Shown here in pieces: positions 1 to 7,400 of a stretch of 13,731 bases of DNA. How positions within the stretch are numbered: the stretch's first letter is position 1; each line of letters starts with the position of its first letter. Source of the stretch: Evtepia sp. (lineage in GTDB: Bacteria > Bacillota > Clostridia > Oscillospirales > Oscillospiraceae); contig JAHHRP010000038.1 of the NCBI GenBank assembly GCA_020025735.1, positions 1 to 13,731 on the forward strand, in the 5' to 3' direction. The position numbers and the translations under genes were made by a program. The notes under the pieces are model-generated. The model searched no databases, was not told the DNA's origin, and saw only the letters and a list, made by a program, of their open reading frames with translations.

Positions 1-18
1 TATGTGCATTCTCACCAT

Positions 19-57
19 TCAGTATTTATATTCATTTTGACTCTGTAAATATTCGTT
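19..57 (+). promoter_or_regulatory. Candidate tandem ARG boxes upstream of argG
   Basis: Two sites resemble the ArgR/AhrC operator core TGAAT-N4-ATTCA. The first (core 21-34) has a perfect right half ATTCA at 30-34 and 3 of 5 matches on the left. The second (core 42-55) has ATTCG at 51-55 and only 2 of 5 on the left. Their right halves are exactly 21 bp apart, which gives 18-bp boxes separated by 3 bp, the usual layout of paired ARG boxes. A TTGACT (37-42) between them could be a -35 element, but the matching -10 (60-65, TGTGAA) is poor. Arginine-dependent repression of argG is therefore an inference; the AT-rich background could produce such matches by chance. Confidence 0.4.
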
Positions 58-190
58 TTTGTGAAAAATTACTTGGGAAAATTTCCGAAATTCACGGATG
101 TTTATGCAGAATCCTCTTGCAATTTCAGCAGAATCGTGGTATGCTTTCCCCAATGAGAAATCAAAGGAAATCTTTTGGGAGGTCATTACC

Positions 191-1405
191 ATGTCTGAAA
201 TTAAAAAAGTTGTCCTCGCCTACTCCGGCGGGCTTGATACATCTATTATTATCCCCTGGCTGAAGGAAAACTATCATAACCCTGAAATCATCGCCGTCTC
301 TGGCAACGTGGGACAGGCTGACGAACTGGAGGGTTTGGAAGAAAAGGCCCTGAAAACCGGGGCTTCTAAGCTCATTGTTGCCGACTTGGTGGATGAGATG
401 GTAGACGATGTCATCATCCCCTCCATGATGATGGGAGCCAACTACGAAGGCTATCTGTTGGGCACCGCTTTCGCCCGGCCTATCATCGGCAAAAAGCTGG
501 TAGAAATTGCTCTGGCCGAAGGAGCCGATGCCATCTGCCACGGCTGCACTGGCAAGGGCAATGATCAGGTCCGGTTTGAACTGGCCATTAAACGCTTTGC
601 CCCCACCATGAAGATCATCGCTCCTTGGCGGGAGTGGGACATCAAAGGCCGGGACGAAGAAATCGACTATGCCGAGGCCCACAATGTTCCCCTGAAGATC
701 AGCCGGGAGACCAACTACTCCAAAGACAAGAACCTCTGGCACCTGAGCCACGAGGGGCTGGACCTGGAAGATCCCGCCAATGAGCCTCTGTACGACAAGC
801 CCGGCTTCTTGGAAATGGGAGTCTCCCCTGCCAAAGCCCCCGACGAAGCCACCTATCTCACTTTGGATTTTGAAAAGGGCGTACCCGTCGCTCTCAACGG
901 CGAAAAAATGAAGGCCTCTAAGATCATCGAAGGACTGAACGCCCTGGGTGGTGCCAACGGTATCGGTCTGTTGGACATCGTAGAAAATCGGCTGGTCGGC
1001 ATGAAAGACCGTGGCGTATATGAAACTCCTGGTGGCACCATCCTCTATCGGGCCCATGAGGTGCTGGAGATGATCACCTTGGATAAGGACACCAAGCATA
1101 TGAAGCAAAAACTGGCCATTGACTTTGCTGACCTGCTGTACAACGGAAAGTGGTTCACCCCTCTGCGGGAGGCCCTTCAAGCCTTTGCCGTAGATACCCA
1201 AAAGCACGTCACTGGCACCGTGAAGCTGAAGCTGTATAAGGGCAATATTATCACCTCTTCTGTCACCTCCCCTGAGAGCCTGTACTCGGAAAAGCTGGTC
1301 ACCTTTGAGGAGAGTGACTATAATCAGGATGATGCCACCGGCTTCATCAACCTCTGGGGCTTGCCCGACACTGTTCAGGCGCTCCGGGAGCAGAAAAAGC
1401 TTTGA
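191..1405 (+). CDS. argG: Argininosuccinate synthase ArgG
   Basis: ATP-dependent cytoplasmic enzyme that joins citrulline and aspartate to make argininosuccinate, the penultimate step of arginine synthesis. The 404-residue product has the family's usual length of about 400. The N-terminal PP-loop ATP-binding motif SGGLDTS is at residues 12-18, and the GCTGKGNDQVRFE block typical of the family follows. The start at 191 is chosen because GGGAGGT at 177-183 sits 8 bases upstream and because the protein then begins directly with the conserved SEIKKVVLAYSGGLDTS segment. An in-frame ATG at 98 would add a non-homologous extension with no ribosome site. It is the first gene of the arg cluster and is followed by a 228-base gap before argH, so it may form its own transcript. 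Confidence 0.97.
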   Translation: MSEIKKVVLAYSGGLDTSIIIPWLKENYHNPEIIAVSGNVGQADELEGLEEKALKTGASKLIVADLVDEMVDDVIIPSMMMGANYEGYLLGTAFARPIIGKKLVEIALAEGADAICHGCTGKGNDQVRFELAIKRFAPTMKIIAPWREWDIKGRDEEIDYAEAHNVPLKISRETNYSKDKNLWHLSHEGLDLEDPANEPLYDKPGFLEMGVSPAKAPDEATYLTLDFEKGVPVALNGEKMKASKIIEGLNALGGANGIGLLDIVENRLVGMKDRGVYETPGGTILYRAHEVLEMITLDKDTKHMKQKLAIDFADLLYNGKWFTPLREALQAFAVDTQKHVTGTVKLKLYKGNIITSSVTSPESLYSEKLVTFEESDYNQDDATGFINLWGLPDTVQALREQKKL

Positions 1406-1463
1406 CCTTTTTGCTGTGCATCGAAAAGCAAACGCTATGTAGTATTTTTCATCTGCACAGTTG

Positions 1464-1509
1464 TGAAATTAAAATAAATTATTTGGATTTACTTTCTCCC
1501 CTGTATAGT
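1464..1509 (+). promoter_or_regulatory. Possible argH promoter with ARG-box-like site
   Basis: TTGGAT at 1483-1488 and TATAGT at 1504-1509 could be -35 and -10 elements, although the 15-base spacer is short. Just upstream, 1464-1477 reads TGAAA-TTAA-AATAA, which matches an ARG box at 4 of 5 left and 3 of 5 right positions. Transcription would begin near 1515, at the edge of the folded leader described next. The region is AT-rich, so both matches are weak evidence. No intrinsic terminator with a U tract is visible after argG, so read-through from argG is equally possible. Confidence 0.3.
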
Positions 1510-1518
1510 GGGAAACTC

Positions 1519-1609
1519 TGTGAGGCTTTGGTGCAGCAACCCCTGCTCTGAGGTCTTAGATCACAATGAACATGGCCGGGGCAGGATCTGGTTGGTCCTG
1601 CTCTGTGCC
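1519..1609 (+). promoter_or_regulatory. Structured leader upstream of argH with alternative pairings
   Basis: This stretch can fold. TGTGA (1519-1523) pairs with TCACA (1561-1565). Inside that, GCAG (1533-1536) can pair with CTGC (1543-1546). A second hairpin pairs GGGCAGGA (1579-1586) with TCCTGCTC (1596-1603) around a 9-base loop and is extended by GGC (1574-1576) with GCC (1607-1609). The 9-mer CCTGCTCTG occurs twice, at 1542-1550 and 1597-1605, so GGGCAGG could pair with either copy. No U tract follows, so it is not an intrinsic terminator, and no T-box consensus or known riboswitch class was recognised. The argH ribosome site (AGGA, 1621-1624) lies 12 bases downstream. A regulatory role is an inference. 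Confidence 0.35.
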
Positions 1610-1633
1610 GTTCTATGGAAAGGATCTTTTGTT

Positions 1634-3016
1634 ATGAAACTATGGGCTGGACGGTTTCAGAAGGAAACCGATGATCAGGTCAACGACTTTAACTCCTCCA
1701 TTTCCTTTGACGCCCGGCTGTATCGGCAGGATATTACCGGTTCTATCGCTCACGCTACCATGCTGGGTGAACAGGGAATTATCGCCAAGGAAGAGGCTGA
1801 AAAAATCGTAGATACCTTAAATGTCCTCCTTCGGGAAATTGAAAACGGCACAGTGGCGTTCACCAAGGACAGCGAGGATATCCACATGAACATGGAAGTC
1901 CTGCTCACCGAGCGCATCGGTGCCACAGGCAAGCGTCTGCACACCGCCCGCAGCCGAAACGATCAAGTGGCTTTGGATTTCCGTCTATTTGTCAAAGAAG
2001 AGATCCCCGTCATTGTAGGGATGCTTCTGGACCTGGAAAAGGCTCTCATCCGTCAGGCAGAGACGAACCTGGATGCGGTCATGCCTGGCTATACCCACTT
2101 ACAGCGGGCCCAGCCCATTACCTTCGCCCATGCCCTGATGGCTTATGCCAACATGTTCCGACGGGATGTGACCCGCCTGGAAGATTGCCGCGTTCGCCTG
2201 GATGAATCCCCCTTGGGTTCCGGCGCACTGGCTACCTCTACCCACCCCATAGATCGCTTCCGCACCGCCCAGCTGCTGGGCTTCCAAAAACCCATGGACA
2301 ATTCACTCGACGGTGTCTCCGACCGAGATTTCGCCATTGAGTTCCTCTCTGCCTGTTCCATCCTGATGATGCATCTGTCCCGGTTCTCTGAGGAACTGAT
2401 CCTCTGGTGCAGCTGGGAGTTCAAATTCATTGAACTGGATGATGCCTATGCCACCGGCTCCTCCATCATGCCTCAGAAGAAAAATCCCGATGTAGCAGAA
2501 TTGGTCCGAGGAAAGACAGGGCGGGTCTACGGCTCCCTCATCACGCTCCTGACGGTGATGAAAGGCATCCCCTTGGCCTACAACAAGGATATGCAGGAAG
2601 ACAAAGAGCCTGTCTTTGACACCATCGACACTGTGGAGCTCTGCCTGCCTGTCTTCACTGCCATGATCGACACCCTCACCGTCAACCGGGCCAATATGCG
2701 TCAGGCAGCCAACGGCGGCTTCATCTCTGCCACCGACTGTGCCGATTATCTGACCAAAAAAGGGATGCCCTTCCGGGAAGCTTACGGCATCGTCGGTAAG
2801 CTGGTAGGACACTGTGTGGACACTGGTCACTCCTTGGAAACTCTCCCTTTGGAAGAATACCAGAAAGTCTCTCCTTACTTCTCCTCCGATGTCTACGATG
2901 CTCTCTCTCTGGAAACCTGCGTAGGAGACCGGAAGGTCTACGGCGGTCCTGCCCCAGAAGCGGTCAAGGTACAGATTGAAACGCTAAAAGCCTTCGTTCA
3001 GGAGCGTGACAAATGA
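1634..3016 (+). CDS. argH: Argininosuccinate lyase ArgH
   Basis: Cytoplasmic lyase of the fumarase/aspartase superfamily that splits argininosuccinate into arginine and fumarate, the last step of arginine synthesis. The 460-residue product is of normal length. Conserved blocks are visible in order: HTARSRNDQ at 103-111, GYTHLQRAQP at 152-161 with the conserved Thr-His pair, and the superfamily signature GSSIMPQKKNPD at 275-286, which carries the catalytic serine loop. The start at 1634 gives the conserved MKLWAGRF beginning and has AGGA at 1621-1624. The frame is open further upstream to a GTG at 1508, but that part lies in the structured leader and shows no homology. It overlaps argC by 4 bases (ATGA), which suggests translational coupling. 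Confidence 0.97.
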   Translation: MKLWAGRFQKETDDQVNDFNSSISFDARLYRQDITGSIAHATMLGEQGIIAKEEAEKIVDTLNVLLREIENGTVAFTKDSEDIHMNMEVLLTERIGATGKRLHTARSRNDQVALDFRLFVKEEIPVIVGMLLDLEKALIRQAETNLDAVMPGYTHLQRAQPITFAHALMAYANMFRRDVTRLEDCRVRLDESPLGSGALATSTHPIDRFRTAQLLGFQKPMDNSLDGVSDRDFAIEFLSACSILMMHLSRFSEELILWCSWEFKFIELDDAYATGSSIMPQKKNPDVAELVRGKTGRVYGSLITLLTVMKGIPLAYNKDMQEDKEPVFDTIDTVELCLPVFTAMIDTLTVNRANMRQAANGGFISATDCADYLTKKGMPFREAYGIVGKLVGHCVDTGHSLETLPLEEYQKVSPYFSSDVYDALSLETCVGDRKVYGGPAPEAVKVQIETLKAFVQERDK

Positions 3017-3945
3017 AACCTTTGATCTTTATTGATGGTCGGGAGGGTACCACCGGCCTGCAAATCTATGACCGCCTTACGCCCCGGCAAGACATTTCCC
3101 TTCTCCTCATCGACGACGAAAAGCGAAAGGACCCAGCAGAGCGAAAAAAGTGCCTCAACGCCGCTGATCTCGTCTTTCTTTGCCTGCCAGATGAAGCAGC
3201 CCGGGAGGCAGTGGCCATGATCGACAATCCGCACACCCGGGTCATCGATGCCTCCACCGCCCACCGCACCGCACCAGGCTGGGACTATGGTTTCCCAGAA
3301 CTCTCCCCCCGTCACCGGGAGGCCATCGTCCGCTCTAAGCGGGTGGCAAATCCCGGCTGTCATGCCTCAGGCTTTATCTCTGCCGTTTATCCTCTGGTGC
3401 AGCTGGGGCTGATTCCCCCAGATCTCCCCCTGTGTGCCTACTCTCTGACCGGGTACTCTGGCGGTGGTAAAAAACTCATCGCCGAATACCAGGACCCCAA
3501 TCGAGATCCTCGACACGCTTCAGCCCGGATCTATGGCACCACCCTGCATCACAAGCACTTACCAGAAATGGTCCATGTCTGCGGGCTGGATGCCCCGCCT
3601 GTCTTTCATCCCATTTTGGGGGACTATATTCAGGGGATGGCCACCACCGTCATGCTTCGCAATGACACTCTGCCCGGCGGCCCCACCGCCTATAACATCT
3701 ACTCCGTCTTAGATGCCTATTACGAAGACCAAACCTTCGTTTCCGTTGCCCCCTTTGGCGGGGACGAATCCGTGATCTACTCGGATACCCTGGTAGGTAC
3801 CAATCAGCTGCGGCTGATCGTCTGTGGCCACGAGGAACAGACTACCATCACAGCCCTGTTCGATAATCTGGGCAAAGGTGCCTCTGGTGCGGCTGTGCAA
3901 AACATGAACTTAATGCTGGGCTTTCAGGAAACGGAAGGCCTGTGA
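3013..3945 (+). CDS. argC: N-acetyl-gamma-glutamyl-phosphate reductase ArgC, type 2
   Basis: NADPH-dependent cytoplasmic reductase that converts N-acetylglutamyl phosphate to N-acetylglutamate semialdehyde, the third step towards ornithine. The protein has 310 residues, shorter than the roughly 345-residue type-1 ArgC of Bacillus. It starts with the FIDGREGTTGLQI dinucleotide-binding segment (6-18) typical of the type-2 family. The active-site cysteine is Cys116 in VANPGCHASG (111-120). A HxxH-like HHKHLPEM segment follows. The ATG overlaps the argH stop by 4 bases, so expression is probably coupled to argH. A 68-base gap without a convincing terminator separates it from argJ. Confidence 0.94.
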   Translation: MKPLIFIDGREGTTGLQIYDRLTPRQDISLLLIDDEKRKDPAERKKCLNAADLVFLCLPDEAAREAVAMIDNPHTRVIDASTAHRTAPGWDYGFPELSPRHREAIVRSKRVANPGCHASGFISAVYPLVQLGLIPPDLPLCAYSLTGYSGGGKKLIAEYQDPNRDPRHASARIYGTTLHHKHLPEMVHVCGLDAPPVFHPILGDYIQGMATTVMLRNDTLPGGPTAYNIYSVLDAYYEDQTFVSVAPFGGDESVIYSDTLVGTNQLRLIVCGHEEQTTITALFDNLGKGASGAAVQNMNLMLGFQETEGL

Positions 3946-4013
3946 CCCCCTGGTAATAGACCAACCTGGTTTTTTCGTCTTTCTTACTGTTGCTCTTAAA
4001 GGAGGTTTTTCTC

Positions 4014-5249
4014 ATGAATATTATTTCTGGCGGCGTTACTGCGCCTAAGGGATTTCAGGCCGCAGGCATCCACTGCGGGATTAAAGACAATTTTACCACA
4101 CCTCAGCCGGACAAAAAGGATCTGGCCATGATTCTTTCTTCCGTCCCCTGCGCTGCGGCAGGCACCTACACCCGCAACGTAGTCAAGGCCGATCCTGTTC
4201 TGCTGACAATGGAGCACCTATCCGACCACAAGGCTCAGGGCATTATCTTTGACAGCGGCAACGCCAACGCCTGTGCCCCCAACGGCATGGCATACGCCCA
4301 GCGGATGGCTGCCGCCGCTGCCGCTGCCACTGGGCTAACTCCCCAGGATTTCGCCGTCTGTTCCACCGGCATCATCGGGGTGGAACTGAATATCTCTGCC
4401 GTAGAACAAGGTACACCCGCGCTGGCAGCTGCCCTTGCCAATACACCCCAGGCCTCTCAGGACGCTGCCCATGCCATTCTCACCACCGACTTAAAAATCA
4501 AAGAGATTGCTGTCACCACAGAGATCGGCGGCAAGACCATCACCATCGGAGCCATTGCCAAAGGCTCCGGCATGATTCACCCCAACATGGGCACGATGCT
4601 CTGCGGCATCACCACCGATTGTGCCATTGACGCCGATCTTCTCCAGAAGATGCTCCGGCTGGTGGTGACCAAGACCTTTAACCGCATCACCGTAGACGGG
4701 GACACTTCCACCAATGACACCTGTATCCTCCTCGCAAACGGTCTGGCGGGCAACGCCCCCATTACCGGCCCTGGCGCAGACTACGATGCCTTCTTGGCCG
4801 CCCTGCGCCATGTATGCGAATATGAAGCCAAGATGATTGCCAGCGACGGTGAAGGGGCTGGTCGCCTCATCACCTGCACCGTAGAAGGTGCCGAAAGTGA
4901 GGACCAGGCTGAATGCATCGCCAAGGCAGTGGTCCGCTCGCCTCTGGTTAAATGCGCCATCTTTGGAACGGATGCCAACTGGGGCCGTGTTCTGTGCGCT
5001 GCGGGCTACTCTGGAGCGCACTTTGATCCCAAAGACGTTCAGGTGAAATTCCTCTCCCAGGCTGGCCAGCTGCTGGTTTGTTCGGGAGGTCAAGGGGTCC
5101 CCTTTGATGAAGAAATCGCCAAGCAAGTTCTGTCTCAGGATGAGGTTACTATTCTCGTCACCCTCACTGCTGGTGAGGCCTCCTGCTCCTGCTGGGGCTG
5201 TGACCTCACGTATGACTATGTGAAAATCAACGGCGACTATCGCAGCTGA
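4014..5249 (+). CDS. argJ: Bifunctional ornithine acetyltransferase / N-acetylglutamate synthase ArgJ
   Basis: Transfers acetyl from N-acetylornithine to glutamate, closing the acetyl cycle; many members also use acetyl-CoA to make N-acetylglutamate. The 411-residue product is full length. ArgJ is made as a precursor that cleaves itself in the KGSGMIHPNMGTML motif (183-196), with Thr194 becoming the N-terminal nucleophile of the beta chain. Here the residue before it is Gly193 rather than the commoner Ala. The C terminus WGCDLTYDYVKING is typical. The start at 4014 is set by AAAGGAGG at 3998-4005, 8 bases upstream; a TTG at 3990 is less likely. Whether it is bifunctional or monofunctional cannot be read from the sequence, but no argA is present in the window. 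Confidence 0.96.
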   Translation: MNIISGGVTAPKGFQAAGIHCGIKDNFTTPQPDKKDLAMILSSVPCAAAGTYTRNVVKADPVLLTMEHLSDHKAQGIIFDSGNANACAPNGMAYAQRMAAAAAAATGLTPQDFAVCSTGIIGVELNISAVEQGTPALAAALANTPQASQDAAHAILTTDLKIKEIAVTTEIGGKTITIGAIAKGSGMIHPNMGTMLCGITTDCAIDADLLQKMLRLVVTKTFNRITVDGDTSTNDTCILLANGLAGNAPITGPGADYDAFLAALRHVCEYEAKMIASDGEGAGRLITCTVEGAESEDQAECIAKAVVRSPLVKCAIFGTDANWGRVLCAAGYSGAHFDPKDVQVKFLSQAGQLLVCSGGQGVPFDEEIAKQVLSQDEVTILVTLTAGEASCSCWGCDLTYDYVKINGDYRS

Positions 5250-5277
5250 CCACAAACGAAGAAAGAGGAACTTCCCC

Positions 5278-6138
5278 ATGGATATGAACGACTATATGGA
5301 GCGCTCCACCGTCCTGGTGGAAGCCCTGCCTTACATCCAAAAATACTACGGTAAGACTGTGGTGATCAAATATGGCGGCAACGCCATGGTCTCTGAGGAA
5401 CTCCGAAGCGCTGTCATCAGCGACATCATCCTGCTGCATCTGGTTGGTGTTCGGGTGGTGATGGTCCATGGCGGCGGACCAGAGATCGGACAGATGCTGG
5501 AACGGGTAGGAAAGCAATCCCGCTTCGTGGACGGCCTGCGATACACCGATCAGGAGACCATGGACATTGTGCAGCAGGTCCTCTGTGGCAAAGTGAACAA
5601 ACACCTAGTCTCTATCATCAACAATCTGGGTGGCAAGGCCATCGGCCTGTGCGGCCTAGACGGTGCCCTGTTCCAGGCAAAAAAACTAGATGAGAAGTAT
5701 GGTCTGGTAGGGAAGATTGTCAAAGTCGCTCCCCAGATCATCAACGATACGCTCACCTGTGGTTACATTCCCGTTGTCTCCACCGTAGCCCTGGGCATCG
5801 ACAATGACACCGCCTACAACATCAATGCCGATACCGCTGCTGCTGAACTGGCCATTTCCCTGGGGGCTGAAAAGCTCATTCTGCTCACCGACGTGCGGGG
5901 GGTCCTGCGGGACCCCAAGGATGACAACACACTCATCCCGCAGATCCGTCTGGATGAAGTCCCCGGTCTGCTTGCCAGCGGAGTCATTGGAGGTGGGATG
6001 ATCCCCAAAATCCAGTGCTGCGTCAACGCCCTGGAACAAGGCGTACACCGAACCCACATTCTGGATGGGCGTATCCCCCACTCCATTCTCACCGAAATGC
6101 TCTCCCACCAAGGGATTGGTACGATGCTTTGGGCATAA
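5278..6138 (+). CDS. argB: Acetylglutamate kinase ArgB
   Basis: Phosphorylates N-acetylglutamate with ATP, usually the committed and controlled step in organisms that use ArgJ. The 286-residue protein shows the amino-acid-kinase fold motifs KYGGNAM (31-37) and HGGGPEI (64-70), then NADTAAAELA and LTDVRGVL further on. It has an N-terminal helix before the first strand (about residues 5-25, ending LPYIQKYYGK), and its C terminus reads HQGIGTML. Both are associated with hexameric, arginine-inhibited kinases and not with the E. coli type, so feedback inhibition by arginine is likely (inference). The start at 5278 follows AGAGGA at 5264-5269. The gene lies 28 bases after argJ. Confidence 0.96.
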   Translation: MDMNDYMERSTVLVEALPYIQKYYGKTVVIKYGGNAMVSEELRSAVISDIILLHLVGVRVVMVHGGGPEIGQMLERVGKQSRFVDGLRYTDQETMDIVQQVLCGKVNKHLVSIINNLGGKAIGLCGLDGALFQAKKLDEKYGLVGKIVKVAPQIINDTLTCGYIPVVSTVALGIDNDTAYNINADTAAAELAISLGAEKLILLTDVRGVLRDPKDDNTLIPQIRLDEVPGLLASGVIGGGMIPKIQCCVNALEQGVHRTHILDGRIPHSILTEMLSHQGIGTMLWA

Positions 6139-6198
6139 GTTCGACCAAACTTTGCGCGCAGATTTAAAGTTGTAACAACGATAGGAGAAGTGAGTGCC

Positions 6199-7376
6199 GT
6201 GACATTTGAAGAATTGAAGGCGATCGACGAGACGTATGTGATGCACACCTACGGGCGCTTTCCGGTGGATATTGACCACGGAAACGGCGCCACCCTATAT
6301 AGTCTGTCTGGACGAAAGTACATTGATTTTACCAGTGGCATCGGGGTCAACTCGCTGGGATATGGAAATCCCAAGTGGATCTCCGCCATCACAGCACAGA
6401 TCGAGAAATTGGGGCATATCTCCAATCTCTTTTACACACAGCCAGGCGCACTGCTGGCCAAAGAGCTTTGTTCCCGCAGTGGGATGTCCAAAGTCTTTTT
6501 TGGCAACTCTGGGGCAGAGTCTAACGAGGCCATGATTAAAGTGGCCCGGAAGTACAGCTTTGACAAATATGGTCAGGGGCGCAGCACCATCCTCACACTC
6601 AACCGCTCCTTCCATGGACGGACCATCACCACCCTCACCGCCACTGGACAGGAGAGCTATCATAACTACTTCTTCCCCTTCAATGACGGGTTCCGCTACG
6701 CTGACCCTACCTTAGAGAGCATCCAATCCCAGGCAAGTGACGATGTCTGTGCGGTCATGGTCGAACTGATTCAAGGGGAAGGTGGTTTACGGCCCTTAGA
6801 CCAAACCATGGTCCAGCACCTTGCCGCACTGTGTCAGGAAAAAGACTGGCTTTTGCTGGTCGATGAAGTTCAGACAGGCATTGGCCGCACAGGCAGCCTC
6901 TTTGCCTTCCAGCAGTTCGGCATCCAGCCGGACGTAGTTTCCTTCGCCAAGGGAATCGCTGGCGGCTTGCCCTTGGGGGGAATCCTCACCAACGAGACGT
7001 GTTCTTCCGTCCTCACCCCCGGCACCCACGGCTCTACGTTGGTGCAAACCCTGTTTCCACCGCAGCGGCTCTGGCCGTGCTGGAAACCATAGACCAAGAT
7101 TTTCTGACCCAGGTGCAAGAGAAGGGCAACTATCTTCGCGCAGGGATTCAGGCCATTGGCAGTCCAGAGCTTGGTGACGTGGTCGGGATGGGCCTCATGT
7201 TGGGCATTGACATCAAGGGGGCCCGCACCAACAAAGCACTGGCCGCGCTACTCATCGACAACGGCCTGCTGTGCCTGACCGCAGGGGACCGACTGCGTCT
7301 GCTGCCTCCCTTGGTCATCACCAAAGAGGAAATGGATGAGGGCCTTTCCATTTTGAAACAGACCCTCATGGGATAA
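6199..7376 (+). pseudogene. argD: Acetylornithine aminotransferase ArgD, frameshifted
   Basis: PLP-dependent class-III aminotransferase that converts N-acetylglutamate semialdehyde to N-acetylornithine. The first frame carries FGNSGAES, SFHGRT, DEVQTGIGRTG (222-232) and the PLP lysine Lys251 in SFAKGIAGGLPLGG. At about 7040 one base is missing: THGST would normally continue FGxNPV, but the frame runs into TLVQTLF and stops at 7092. The other frame resumes exactly with GANPVSTAAALAVLET and continues to 7376. Restoring one base gives a protein of about 390-395 residues, normal for ArgD. The rest of the sequence is well conserved, so a sequencing or assembly error or a very recent mutation is likely. 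The start is taken as GTG 6199, with AGGAG at 6183-6187; GTG 6190 lies too close to that site. Confidence 0.88.
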
Positions 7377-7400
7377 CGAGAAAAGGAGAAGAAGGACGTC

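Noticed and set aside
98..190. Upstream extension of argG to the ATG at 98
   Set aside because: The added residues are not part of the ArgG family, and the good ribosome site is at 177-183 in front of ATG 191.
161..1207. Long open frame antisense to argG (also antisense to argJ at 4491-5279 and to argF at 7449-8420)
   Set aside because: These mirror the codon usage of strongly supported genes on the other strand. They have no ribosome site and no recognisable protein family.
1508..1633. Upstream extension of argH to a GTG at 1508
   Set aside because: This segment lies in the folded leader and has no homology; MKLWAGRF at 1634 is the family's standard start.
1519..1633. T-box or known metabolite riboswitch in front of argH
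   Set aside because: No T-box consensus (TGGNACCGCG type) and no conserved core of TPP, SAM, glutamine or guanidine riboswitches could be identified.
3951..3976. Terminator or attenuator between argC and argJ
   Set aside because: TGGT/ACCA pairs before a T run give stems of only 4 bp, too weak to call although two alternative pairings exist.
6148..6179. Inverted repeats between argB and argD (AACTTT with AAAGTT; GTTG with CAAC)
   Set aside because: The stems are short and AT-rich with no T tract; they are compatible with chance.
6975..6980. Programmed -1 frameshift at the G6 run of argD
   Set aside because: Slipping here would restore an open frame but misread about 20 conserved residues, including THGST; the homology switches only at about 7040.
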